A DNA stretch of 64,000 nucleotides, from the NCBI RefSeq assembly GCF_018614655.1, contig NZ_JAGGOG010000025.1, positions 62,001 to 126,000 of the forward strand, given 5' to 3'. Below, piece by piece: positions 50,849 through 59,739 of this stretch (its first letter is position 1; every line of letters starts with the position of its first letter). A model generated the notes under the pieces. That model saw nothing but the letters and a program-made list of their open reading frames with translations. It had not been told where the DNA came from and made no database searches. A program made the translations under genes and the position numbers. This DNA comes from Pseudomonas fluorescens. Lineage in GTDB: Bacteria; Pseudomonadota; Gammaproteobacteria; Pseudomonadales; Pseudomonadaceae.

Positions 50849-52066
50849 TCACTCGGGGGAGTGGAAACTCAGGCTGTAATTCACGGCCTTGTTGCCCGGG
50901 TCGAGGATGTCCAGGGCGATGTGAATGGGTGTCTGGGACGGCATCTCGGTCTGGCCTGCCAGTTCGCCGTTGAGGTACTCGGCGGGCTTGAATCGCCGGC
51001 TGGCGATCAGGTTTCCGTTGAGGTCGGCGAAGCGCAGTTCCAGCAGTGGGAAGGGCTGGGAAAAGGTCGCGCGGTTATAGATGATCGCATCCACCACCAG
51101 CGCGCCGGCGAACTCCGGGTGGCTACGCACCACCAGGTTGCTGCTCTTGATGTGGGCGATGTCGACCCTTGACGGCACAGTGCAGCCTACTTTCGGGCAC
51201 AGTTCCTGGAACCAGGGGCGGTAGGCGTCCTGGCGTGCCAGGTCATCGAATTGATAGGCAATGTACTGGCCCGCCAGACCTGCGGCGGCCAGGAGCACCA
51301 ACAAGCCCCAGAACAGCCGGCCACCCCAGCCCGAAGGGCGTTTCTGGGCGTAGAGATGCAGCGGGTCGTCTTCCAGGTCCTGGAGCATCTCGTCGTGGGC
51401 GCTGGCATCGCGGCTCGAGCGTTTGCGGCGTGGCTGCACACGTTCTGGCTGTTCGAGTTCCGGTTCGGTACTGACGGGCGTTACCGGAGGGTCGCGGTCC
51501 TCGTCGGTATGTTCGGTGTGAAGTACAGGTTCGTCTGGCTCTTCGACGGTACTGAGCGATATCAAGGGCTCGGTGCGCTTGGCTTTGTTCGCGGGTTCAG
51601 GCTCGAGACCTGCCGTTTGCGTGGCCTGAGCCCGTTCGTCGGGTGTGTCGCTGAACAGACTGGTGGCCCATTGTTCTTCTTCGGCCTTGGCCGAGTCACG
51701 GGTTGCGCTGAGGGCGTCTTCCTTTTGCCGGCGATCGGTGCCTGGCGGCTGGGTGTGTTGAATCTCCCGACGTTCAAGCTTGGCCAGCTCTTCATCGAGG
51801 TCCAGGTTATCCAGGTCCAGCTCTTCGGCGCTCCATTGCTTTTGGCTGATGGCGCGCGGTGACTCAGGTGTTGGTTCTGCGGCTACCGGCGCTTGCGGTG
51901 CGGGCGCTGTGGGGCTGGCGTGTTGTTCCAGCAACTGGCGGGCAGCATTGAACGTTTGCAGGCACGCGCCGCAGCGAACCACGCCGCGGGCCACGCTCAA
52001 TTGAGCGTGGTTGACGCGAAAGCTCGCTTGGCAATGCGGGCACTGGGTGACGAAACTGTCGGTCAT
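50849..52066 (-). CDS. Zinc-ribbon and DUF3426 membrane protein
   Basis: The 405-residue product has an N-terminal MJ0042-type zinc ribbon (CPHCQASFRV and CGAC) and a long acidic, Glu/Pro-rich linker. One membrane helix (about 255-278, FWGLLVLLAAAGLAGQYIAY) and a C-terminal DUF3426 domain follow. Its function is unknown. It is conserved between prmA and dusB-fis in pseudomonads (PA4851 in PAO1, as I recall). Confidence 0.88.
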   Translation of the reverse strand: MTDSFVTQCPHCQASFRVNHAQLSVARGVVRCGACLQTFNAARQLLEQHASPTAPAPQAPVAAEPTPESPRAISQKQWSAEELDLDNLDLDEELAKLERREIQHTQPPGTDRRQKEDALSATRDSAKAEEEQWATSLFSDTPDERAQATQTAGLEPEPANKAKRTEPLISLSTVEEPDEPVLHTEHTDEDRDPPVTPVSTEPELEQPERVQPRRKRSSRDASAHDEMLQDLEDDPLHLYAQKRPSGWGGRLFWGLLVLLAAAGLAGQYIAYQFDDLARQDAYRPWFQELCPKVGCTVPSRVDIAHIKSSNLVVRSHPEFAGALVVDAIIYNRATFSQPFPLLELRFADLNGNLIASRRFKPAEYLNGELAGQTEMPSQTPIHIALDILDPGNKAVNYSLSFHSPE

Positions 52067-52096
52067 GCGGCCATCCGATTCATGCAGGCGCTCATT

Positions 52097-52975
52097 CTAG
52101 CGCCGACGACCGCTGATGCGTACCCAGCCATCACGGTTGGCGATCGGGTCCAGCTCGAAATCCTTGGCGTAGGCGGCGGCCACGTCTTCGCCTTGCTCGG
52201 CGAGGATCCCTGACAACGCCAGGCGACCACCCGGTTTGACCAGGCTGGACAGTTGCGGCGCCAGCGAGACCAGCGGCCCGGCGAGGATGTTGGCGACCAG
52301 CACGTCGGCCTGCACTTGAGGCAGTTGCTCCGGCAGGTACAGCGGGAATTTGTCTTCCGGGATGTTGTTGCGCCCGGCGTTATCGCGGGAAGCTTCCAGG
52401 GCTTGCACGTCGATATCGGTACCGACGGCTTCCTTGGCGCCCAGCAGCAGGGCGGCGATGGCCAGAATCCCCGAGCCGCAACCGAAGTCCAGTACGTTGC
52501 AATTTTGCAGGTCCTGGCCGTCGAGCCATTCCAGGCACAGGGCGGTGGTCGGGTGAGTGCCGGTGCCGAAGGCCAGGCCCGGGTCCAGCAACAGGTTTAC
52601 CGCGTCAGGCTCCGGAGCAGCGTGCCAGCTTGGCACGATCCACAGGCGCTGGCCGAAACGCATGGGCTGGAAGTTGTCCATCCAGCTGCGTTCCCAGTCC
52701 TGGTCTTCGATGATTTCGCTGTGATGCTCGGGCAGCGGGCTGTCGGTGAGCAGCTCCATGTGGGCCAGAACGCTGGCGGCATCGGTGCCGTCTTCGAACA
52801 GGGCCAGCAGATGGGTGTGGGACCACAGCGGGGTGGTGTTCAGTTCCGGCTCGAAGATCGGCTGGTCTTCGGCGTCCATGAAGGTCACCGACACGGCGCC
52901 CACTTCAAGGAACGCGTCTTCGTAGGTTTCGGCTTGTTCTGGGCTGATGGCGAGACGGACTTGCAGCCAAGGCAT
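52097..52975 (-). CDS. prmA: Ribosomal protein L11 methyltransferase
   Basis: The 292-residue enzyme has the N-terminal L11-binding region (MPWLQVRLAISPEQAETYEDA-type start), the loop FGTGTHPTTALCLEWLDG and the SAM motif VLDFGCGSGILAIAALLLG. It trimethylates L11. I choose the ATG at 52975 with an AAAGGTG site; the long upstream frame crosses a REPIN and is not coding. Confidence 0.96.
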   Translation of the reverse strand: MPWLQVRLAISPEQAETYEDAFLEVGAVSVTFMDAEDQPIFEPELNTTPLWSHTHLLALFEDGTDAASVLAHMELLTDSPLPEHHSEIIEDQDWERSWMDNFQPMRFGQRLWIVPSWHAAPEPDAVNLLLDPGLAFGTGTHPTTALCLEWLDGQDLQNCNVLDFGCGSGILAIAALLLGAKEAVGTDIDVQALEASRDNAGRNNIPEDKFPLYLPEQLPQVQADVLVANILAGPLVSLAPQLSSLVKPGGRLALSGILAEQGEDVAAAYAKDFELDPIANRDGWVRISGRRR

Positions 52976-53088
52976 GGCGGGCACCTTTGAAAATATGAGT
53001 GTGCAGCCGGGTGAGGCTGTGAAAGCGCGCAAGTTTACGCGAGCGAGGGGCAGAAGACGACTGTACTGCGGGTGTACACAAAACAAAA

Positions 53089-53177
53089 TGTGGGAGCGGG
53101 CTTGCTCGCGAATGCGGTGCGTCAGTAAAGGATGTGTTGACTGGCACACCGCATTCGCGAGCAAGCCCGCTCCCACA
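53089..53177. repeat. REPIN (GGGAGCGGGCTTGCTCGC type)
   Basis: Two inverted REP units with inner arms AATGCGGTG and CACCGCATT lie between accC and prmA. Confidence 0.85.
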
Positions 53178-53218
53178 GGGGGGATGCATCCATCCAGGAA
53201 AGTCGGGTGGGCAGAAAC

Positions 53219-53246
53219 AACAAAGCCGCCCGAAGGCGGCTTTGTT
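53219..53246 (-). terminator. Terminator after accC
   Basis: AACAAAGCCGCC (53219-53230) and GGCGGCTTTGTT (53235-53246) form a perfect 12-bp stem with a TTCG loop on the minus strand, followed by a T-rich stretch. It lies 12 bp after the accC stop. Confidence 0.8.
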
Positions 53247-53257
53247 GGGTGGAGCAC

Positions 53258-54616
53258 TTACTGATTGGCCAGCTTGTGTTCCAGGTAGTGAATATTCACA
53301 CCACCTTCGCAGAAACCTTCATCGCGAACCAGATCCCGATGCAACGGGATGTTGGTCTTGATGCCGTCTACCACGATTTCGTCCAAGGCATTGCGCATGC
53401 GTGCCATGGCTTCATCGCGAGTCGAGCCCCAGGTGATCAGCTTGCCGATCAGGGAGTCGTAGTTCGACGGAACCTTGTAGCCGCTGTACAGGTGCGAATC
53501 GACGCGAACGCCGTTGCCACCTGGTGCATGGAAATGCTTGACCATGCCAGGGCTTGGGATAAAGGTTTTCGGGTCTTCGGCGTTGATCCGGCACTCAAGC
53601 GAGTGGCCGTGGATCTTCACGTCATCCTGGGTAAACGACAGCGTATTGCCAGCGGCGATGCTCAGCATCTCCTTGACGATGTCGATGCCGGTGACCATTT
53701 CCGATACTGGGTGCTCTACCTGCACACGAGTGTTCATCTCGATGAAGTAGAAGCGGCCGTTTTCGTACAGGAACTCAAAAGTACCCGCGCCACGGTAATT
53801 GATATCGATGCACGCCTTGACGCAGCGCGCCAACACTTCTGCACGGGCGGTTTCATCCAGGCCCGGTGCCGGTGCTTCTTCCAGTACCTTCTGGTGACGG
53901 CGTTGCAGCGAGCAGTCACGGTCGCCCAGGTGAATGGCGTGACCCTGGCCATCGGAAAGCACCTGAACTTCCACGTGACGTGGGTTGGTCAGGTATTTCT
54001 CGAGGTAGACCATCGGGTTGCTGAACCAGGCGCCCGCTTCTTCACGAGTCTGCTTGGCTGCTTCGATCAGGTCTTCTTCTTTATGCACAACACGCATGCC
54101 ACGACCACCGCCGCCGCCTGCGGCCTTGATGATCACCGGGTAACCGACTTCGCGACCAATGCGCAGAGCGGTTTCCGGGTCTTCAGGCAGTGGGCCATCG
54201 GAGCCTGGAACGGTTGGCACGCCGGCAGCGATCATGGCGTGCTTGGCCGATACCTTGTCGCCCATCAGGCGAATGGTGTCGGCTTTCGGGCCGATGAAGG
54301 CAAAACCGGATTTTTCCACCTGTTCGGCGAAGTCGGCGTTTTCCGCGAGGAACCCGTAGCCTGGGTGAATGGCGGTAGCGCCGGTCACTTCAGCCGCCGC
54401 GATGATCGCCGGGATGTGCAGGTAAGACAGGTTGGCAGGGGCCGGGCCGATGCAAACTGTCTCGTCCGCCAGACCCAGGTGCATCAGCTCTTTGTCGGCA
54501 GTCGAGTACACCGCGACGGTCTTGATGCCCATTTCCTTGCAGGCGCGTAGGATCCGCAGGGCGATTTCGCCGCGGTTGGCGATCAGGACTTTTTCCAGCT
54601 TCGCAGGTTTCAACAT
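53258..54616 (-). CDS. accC: Biotin carboxylase, acetyl-CoA carboxylase subunit
   Basis: The 452-residue ATP-grasp enzyme has KVLIANRGEIALRILRAC, HPGYGFLAENADFA, the Gly-rich loop GGGGRGMRVV, and EMNTRVQVEHPVSEM. It carboxylates the biotin on AccB. The ATG at 54616 has a GGAGAG site. It is last in the aroQ-accB-accC operon. Confidence 0.98.
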   Translation of the reverse strand: MLKPAKLEKVLIANRGEIALRILRACKEMGIKTVAVYSTADKELMHLGLADETVCIGPAPANLSYLHIPAIIAAAEVTGATAIHPGYGFLAENADFAEQVEKSGFAFIGPKADTIRLMGDKVSAKHAMIAAGVPTVPGSDGPLPEDPETALRIGREVGYPVIIKAAGGGGGRGMRVVHKEEDLIEAAKQTREEAGAWFSNPMVYLEKYLTNPRHVEVQVLSDGQGHAIHLGDRDCSLQRRHQKVLEEAPAPGLDETARAEVLARCVKACIDINYRGAGTFEFLYENGRFYFIEMNTRVQVEHPVSEMVTGIDIVKEMLSIAAGNTLSFTQDDVKIHGHSLECRINAEDPKTFIPSPGMVKHFHAPGGNGVRVDSHLYSGYKVPSNYDSLIGKLITWGSTRDEAMARMRNALDEIVVDGIKTNIPLHRDLVRDEGFCEGGVNIHYLEHKLANQ

Positions 54617-54633
54617 CGTTGGCTCTCCGCGGT

Positions 54634-55095
54634 TCAAACGATGGTGAACAGCGGTTGGTCGAATTCAACCGGCTGACCGTTTTCTACCAGGATGGATTCG
54701 ATCACACCGGCCTTTTCAGCCTGGATGTGGTTCATCATCTTCATCGCTTCAACGATGCAGATGGTGTCGCCCACTTTGACGGTCTGGCCGATTTCAACAA
54801 AGGCTGGCGAGGTCGGTGCCGGGGTGCGGTAGAAAGTACCGACCATAGGCGACTTGACCACGAAACCATTCAGTTTCGGCGCAGCTGGAGCTTCAGCAAC
54901 GGTGGCAACCGGAGCGGCCGCTACAGGTGCTGCAACAGGAGCCGGGGCTTGCATTTGTGGTGCATAGAACTGCTGGGCCGGGGTCTTGCTGTGGCGGCTG
55001 ATCCGTACGGATTCTTCGCCTTCCTTGATCTCCAGCTCGTCGATACCGGATTCTTCCAGCAGTTCGATCAATTTCTTAACTTTACGGATATCCAT
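54634..55095 (-). CDS. accB: Biotin carboxyl carrier protein
   Basis: The 153-residue protein has an N-terminal dimerisation segment (MDIRKVKKLIELLEESGIDE), an Ala/Pro-rich linker and the C-terminal biotinyl domain with the modified Lys in EAMKMMNHI. It lies 17 bp before accC. Confidence 0.98.
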   Translation of the reverse strand: MDIRKVKKLIELLEESGIDELEIKEGEESVRISRHSKTPAQQFYAPQMQAPAPVAAPVAAAPVATVAEAPAAPKLNGFVVKSPMVGTFYRTPAPTSPAFVEIGQTVKVGDTICIVEAMKMMNHIQAEKAGVIESILVENGQPVEFDQPLFTIV

Positions 55096-55119
55096 GAATC
55101 ATCAACTCCCAAGGGTCGG

Positions 55120-55575
55120 TCAGGGGCGTTTAGCCTGTTCTTCAACGTGTTCCAGGGCGGCCTCCAGGGCCAGTCGGTAACCGCTGGCGCCAAGGCCGCA
55201 GATCACTCCTACCGCTACGTCGGAGAAGTAAGAGTGATGGCGGAAAGCTTCGCGTTTGTGCACGTTCGATAAGTGCACTTCGATGAATGGGATGCTCACC
55301 GCCAGCAGCGCGTCACGTAATGCAACGCTTGTATGCGTAAAAGCGGCGGGATTGATCAGGATAAAGTCCACACCTTCGCCGCGCGCGGCATGGATGCGAT
55401 CAATCAATTCGTACTCGGCATTGCTTTGCAGGTAGAGCAAATGGTGGCCGGCATCACGGGCCCGTCGTTCCAGATCAAGGTTGATCTGCTCGAGGGTAAC
55501 TGCACCGTAAACGCCCGGTTCGCGGGTGCCAAGCAGGTTCAGGTTGGGTCCGTGCAGAACCAGTAAGGTCGCCAT
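55120..55575 (-). CDS. aroQ: 3-dehydroquinate dehydratase, type II
   Basis: The 151-residue enzyme has LHGPNLNLLGTREPGVYG (with the catalytic Tyr), LQSNAEYELIDRIH, INPAAFTHTSVALRDAL and EVHLSNVHKREAFRHHS. It makes 3-dehydroshikimate in the shikimate pathway. It lies 24 bp before accB. Confidence 0.97.
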   Translation of the reverse strand: MATLLVLHGPNLNLLGTREPGVYGAVTLEQINLDLERRARDAGHHLLYLQSNAEYELIDRIHAARGEGVDFILINPAAFTHTSVALRDALLAVSIPFIEVHLSNVHKREAFRHHSYFSDVAVGVICGLGASGYRLALEAALEHVEEQAKRP

Positions 55576-55754
55576 CGGCTGTTCCTAGTTATTAGTGTGG
55601 GTACGGTAGAACCCGGCGACTATGCCGCAAAGACTTTGTGACTGTCCAGTTCTATGCAGTAGGCGGCACGATTAGCGAGGATTGCGCAAAATATGTGACC
55701 GGGTGGCTGTATTTGGTCATGGGTAATACGGTCTTGAATCCGGCGGCGATCGAG

Positions 55755-57728
55755 TCAGACACGAAAGGCCTGCACGGCCGTATTGAGTTGCCCACCGAGC
55801 ACCAGCAGGTGCTCTCCCTGGCTACGCCCCTGACCAATTCGCAGCAAGTTATCCTCACCCAATTGGTGAATCCGCTCACTGTTATCGCGGATTTCACTGA
55901 CAGCGCCACTCTGCTGGGCGGTGACATCGGCAATACGTACGGCGGTGTCGGCAATGGTCTGGATCGCGCCGACGATTTCATCCAGTGCGCCGTCAGCCGC
56001 CTGGGCTTGCTGGGCGGTGGCTTCGGCGTGTTCGACTTGGGCGCGCATGCCTTCCACAGATTGCCTGGCCGCGGTTTGCAAGCTGGCGATCAAGGTCTGG
56101 ATTTCGGCGGTGGCGCCGGCGGTGCGTTGGGCCAGGGAACGGACTTCATCGGCGACCACGGCAAACCCGCGGCCGGCTTCTCCTGCCCGGGCGGCTTCAA
56201 TCGCAGCATTGAGAGCCAGCAGGTTGGTCTGGTCGGCAATCGAGCGGATCACCGTCAGTACACCGCCGATGGTGGCCGATTCTTCGGCCAGTTTCTCGAT
56301 CATCTGCGCATTACCCTGCACTTCGCCTACCAGCGCGTGCAATCCGGTCAGGCTCAGGCCGATCACACGTTGGCCCTGTTCCACCGCCTGCCCGGCACTG
56401 CGGCTGGCACCGGCAGCCTGGCTGGCGTCGCCCGCCACTTGCTGAATAGTGGCTTCCAGTTCCCCCAGCGAGTCGCGGATTTGCGCGGTATCGCCGGCCT
56501 GCCGCTCGGCGCCATCGTGCAGGCCGCTGCTCAACTCGGCCAAGGTTCGGCTACTGCCGGCCACTTGTTCGGCGTTTTGTCTGATGGTGCCCACCAGCTC
56601 TACCAGATAGGTACGCAGGCGATTGAGGGATTCTTCAATATCGTGTAACTCGCGATTGGTCGCGCCCAAGGCGATAGGCTGGCTGAAATCGCCTTCGGCC
56701 CAGGTCGACAACGCCGGCGCCAGGTTGGTCAGAACCCGGGCCAGGCGTCGCTGTAACGTGTCGATCAGCAGCGCGATCAGCAGAATCAAGCCGATCATCA
56801 CCCCCTGTATCACCCGAACTTCGCCCTGGATCTGGCCGTGTTGGGCTCGCACCACCGGTTCCAGGCCGGCGATGGCGTGTTGCACGGCACCGATTTTCAG
56901 GTGCGTGGCACTGGCCAGGTCTGCCCGCTGGCGGATTTGTTCGCGGGTGCGCTTGAGCTCGGCCGGGTAGCGGGTCAACAGGCTGTTGAGTTCACGCTTG
57001 AGGTCGACGCCGGAGTCCTGGACGACGGTCTTTTCGGTGTTTTCCAGGCCCATCAGCGCCGAGAAGTCATCGGTGTTGGATTCAGTGTTGGCGGTCACGC
57101 CCAGCAATGGCAGTTGCTCAAGCAGTTCGGCCTGGCTACGAATATTGGCCACTTCCCGCTCGACATCGTCGGCCAGTTCGCTGCGCCCGCTGCTGACCAG
57201 CTTGTCTCGGGCCAGGGACAGTTTGGTCAGGTGCTGGGACGCTGCCAGCAAGGGCGGCAGATAACGTGCCGCGTCAGGCGAATTGACCCCACTGGCGTAC
57301 AGGCTGAGTTGGTCCAGATTCGCCCCCAACTCCCGTTCGGCTTGCAGCAGCAACGCTTGCGGGTCGCCCGCCAGCTTGCCGGCAGCCAGCAGGTCGGTCT
57401 TGCTGAAACTATCGAGGTCGACAAGGCTGGGCCGCAGGTTTTGCGCCAGCTCGGCCGGCAGTTCATCCAGATGCTGCAGCAGGCTTTCCAGGCTCTGGCT
57501 GGCGCTGCTCAAGCGCAGGGCGTCGCCGCTGGCCAGGTAGTCGTCGATATTGCGCGCGGCCTGGTTCTGAAAGACCTGCGACAGGCCCAGGTAGCGTTCC
57601 ATCAACAGGTAAGGTCGTTCCAGCGCCCGTTGCGACCACCAGAGCGTAGCGCCCAGGGCCAGGCAAACGGCGACCAGAAGAAGGGTGTTCAGGTTCGTCA
57701 GCAGCTTCAGGCGCATGCGTGGTTTCAA
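55755..57728 (-). CDS. ctpL: Methyl-accepting chemotaxis protein, CtpL-like
   Basis: The 657-residue receptor has a first membrane helix (about 9-29), a helical periplasmic sensor of about 280 residues, a second helix (about 311-330), a HAMP domain and a cytoplasmic signalling domain. The conserved hairpin tip is IRSIADQTNLLALNAAIEAA (and onward through GEAGRGFAVVADEVR). Position near aroQ and gcbA equals P. aeruginosa ctpL, a receptor for inorganic phosphate. The phosphate role is inferred from that synteny. dsbD (dipZ), which lies next to aroQ in PAO1, is absent here. Confidence 0.82.
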   Translation of the reverse strand: MKPRMRLKLLTNLNTLLLVAVCLALGATLWWSQRALERPYLLMERYLGLSQVFQNQAARNIDDYLASGDALRLSSASQSLESLLQHLDELPAELAQNLRPSLVDLDSFSKTDLLAAGKLAGDPQALLLQAERELGANLDQLSLYASGVNSPDAARYLPPLLAASQHLTKLSLARDKLVSSGRSELADDVEREVANIRSQAELLEQLPLLGVTANTESNTDDFSALMGLENTEKTVVQDSGVDLKRELNSLLTRYPAELKRTREQIRQRADLASATHLKIGAVQHAIAGLEPVVRAQHGQIQGEVRVIQGVMIGLILLIALLIDTLQRRLARVLTNLAPALSTWAEGDFSQPIALGATNRELHDIEESLNRLRTYLVELVGTIRQNAEQVAGSSRTLAELSSGLHDGAERQAGDTAQIRDSLGELEATIQQVAGDASQAAGASRSAGQAVEQGQRVIGLSLTGLHALVGEVQGNAQMIEKLAEESATIGGVLTVIRSIADQTNLLALNAAIEAARAGEAGRGFAVVADEVRSLAQRTAGATAEIQTLIASLQTAARQSVEGMRAQVEHAEATAQQAQAADGALDEIVGAIQTIADTAVRIADVTAQQSGAVSEIRDNSERIHQLGEDNLLRIGQGRSQGEHLLVLGGQLNTAVQAFRV

Positions 57729-57770
57729 CCAACGGCTGTAGGATAAGCGCCTGAAGTTATTGCGTTTTCA

Positions 57771-59441
57771 TTACAGGGTTATGACGGATTCAGTGGATTC
57801 CGGTGAAAAGATGGCACTTTGCTTTGATGCGCGCGCCGGCTGTACTCGATTGCGCCCGGCATGCTTGGCCCGGTACAGCGCTTCATCGGCCTGGGCCGCC
57901 ATCATCAGGCTGTCGCAGCCTTCCGTCAGCTCCACCACGCCGGCACTGAAAGTGCACCACAAGTCCTGGGGCTGGGCGGGGTAGTGAATTTCGGCAAAGC
58001 GACTACGGATGTCATCCAGCACTTTGCAGGCGGCGTCGAGGTCGGTGTCGGGCATGACGATGGCGAACTCTTCACCGCCGTAACGGCCGATGTAGTCGGT
58101 CTTGCGCAAACGCTGTTTGAGGAACAGCGCCAGGCTCTTGATGACCCGGTCGCCCATGGGGTGGCCGTGGCTGTCGTTGACCCGCTTGAAGTGGTCAATG
58201 TCGAGCATGGCAAAGCTCAACGGCTTGCTCTCACGACGGGAGCGGAAGCTGCAGTCTTCGAGCAATTGCAGGATATGGGTGTGGTTGTACAGCCCGGTCA
58301 GGCTGTCGCGGACCATCCGTGCCTTGAGGTTGCGCGCGCGCGCCGCCCTGTTGCGTACGGTGGTGATCAGGTGGCGGGGCTTGATCGGCTTGGTCAGGAA
58401 GTCGTCGCCGCCTTCGCTCATGGCGTCCAGTTGCTTGTCCAGGTCATCTTCGGCGGACAAGTAGATGATCGGCACGCTGACATAGCGGTCATTGTGGCGA
58501 ATAACCTTGGCCAGTTCGGTACCGGTACAGGCTGGCATATACATGTCGAGGATGATCAGGTCCGGCTGGAAGTCCGCCAGCTCGGCCATGGCCTGGATCG
58601 GTTCGATCAGGGTGCGGGTGACGATCCCGGCACTGTTGAGCAGGCGCTCGGTGTGCAGGGCCTGGGCGCGGGAGTCGTCGATGATCAGCACTTTATAGGG
58701 TTCGTACTGGGCGACGCAGGTCAGTACTTCGATTTTTTCCAGCAGGCTCGACGCTTCTAAAGTGCCGGTCAGGAACTCCTGGCCGCCGGCGCGCACGGCG
58801 GCCAGGCGGGTTGGGGTATCGGTTTCGTGCAGGCTGAAAAACAGCAATGGCAGCTTTTGTTCCAGGCCTTCCTGGGCTTCGGCCGCCAGCGTCAGGCCCA
58901 GCCCCGGGCCGCAGAAGTCCACGTCCATCACAATCGCCGCCGGCAGACGCTCGGCCATGGATGAGCGGAACGCCGCCACGCTGTCCAGGTGCTGAGCGCT
59001 CAAGCCAAAGAATTCCAGTTGCTTGGCCAGGCGCTCGGCACGGTCGTGATCAGCCAGCATCACGTAGATCGGCTTGCGCATGGGCGGCAGCAAGGTTTGT
59101 TCCAGCTGATCGCCCTGACGCAGGCCGGTGCGCGACAGACGCTGCATCAAGCGGTTGAGGTCGGTGATCAGGTGGCTGCTCAAGCGGCCGCGATTGTCGT
59201 CCACGGCTTTCAGGGCGTCGCTGATATGTCGCGCCAGTTGGCTGTGTTCCGGCTGTTCAAAACGTTCGGCAAAACGCAGCAGGCGCAGATTGGCCTCACT
59301 GAGTTCGGATAAGTCGGCGTTCGACCACTCGCTGCATTGCAGGCGCTGCCAGATCTCAAGAATTTGACGTGCCTGATGAATTACCCGCTGGGCAAAATGG
59401 TGCTTGAGGCGCTCACGGCTGGGGTCTTCTGGCTCGGTCAT
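57771..59441 (-). CDS. gcbA: Diguanylate cyclase response regulator GcbA
   Basis: The 556-residue protein has a helical start, a first receiver-like domain (about 125-240), a second receiver (VLIIDDSRAQAL; Asp in LIILDMYMPACTG; Lys in LTKPI) and a C-terminal GGDEF domain with an intact GGEEF site. An RxxD inhibitory site (RKTD) lies five residues before it. It should make c-di-GMP. By synteny it is P. aeruginosa PA4843/P. fluorescens GcbA, which promotes surface attachment. It is divergent from the DUF2333 gene. Confidence 0.9.
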   Translation of the reverse strand: MTEPEDPSRERLKHHFAQRVIHQARQILEIWQRLQCSEWSNADLSELSEANLRLLRFAERFEQPEHSQLARHISDALKAVDDNRGRLSSHLITDLNRLMQRLSRTGLRQGDQLEQTLLPPMRKPIYVMLADHDRAERLAKQLEFFGLSAQHLDSVAAFRSSMAERLPAAIVMDVDFCGPGLGLTLAAEAQEGLEQKLPLLFFSLHETDTPTRLAAVRAGGQEFLTGTLEASSLLEKIEVLTCVAQYEPYKVLIIDDSRAQALHTERLLNSAGIVTRTLIEPIQAMAELADFQPDLIILDMYMPACTGTELAKVIRHNDRYVSVPIIYLSAEDDLDKQLDAMSEGGDDFLTKPIKPRHLITTVRNRAARARNLKARMVRDSLTGLYNHTHILQLLEDCSFRSRRESKPLSFAMLDIDHFKRVNDSHGHPMGDRVIKSLALFLKQRLRKTDYIGRYGGEEFAIVMPDTDLDAACKVLDDIRSRFAEIHYPAQPQDLWCTFSAGVVELTEGCDSLMMAAQADEALYRAKHAGRNRVQPARASKQSAIFSPESTESVITL

Positions 59442-59739
59442 ATCCTGACTACTAGTTAGGGTGCATGCTGAGGTCGACTGGTGGCTCTATGCTAGCACCT
59501 CTTTTCCATCGCACGAGTGTCATACGTCAATTAACTGCAAGGTCTCGGTGATTCATTTGCCGACCTGTTGGTCGCGTGGGCGCAAAAAAGCGTGCATCCT
59601 TTATAGTCGAGCTATTCCCGTGCGCCAGTTTGATTAAAAGCGCCGTTTACCAGCACGATGGGGTAGGGTTGTGGTCGTAGTTTTTAACGCATGCTGTTAA
59701 TTCAAGTGCATCAACTCAAGTGATTGAAAGGATATCGCC
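59442..59739. other. Divergent promoter region of gcbA and the DUF2333 gene
   Basis: This 298-bp gap contains an AT-rich segment and a direct repeat TCAAGTG near 59703 and 59717, just before the DUF2333 start. I see no strong sigma-54 or operator match. Confidence 0.4.

Noticed and set aside
5528..53177. CRISPR array
   Set aside because: The repeats are dispersed inverted REP pairs between genes, not regularly spaced direct repeats with unique spacers, and no cas gene is present.
52976..53257. N-terminal extension of PrmA
   Set aside because: The frame stays open upstream, but it runs through a REPIN and lacks homology; the Met at 52975 has a ribosome site and the family N-terminus.
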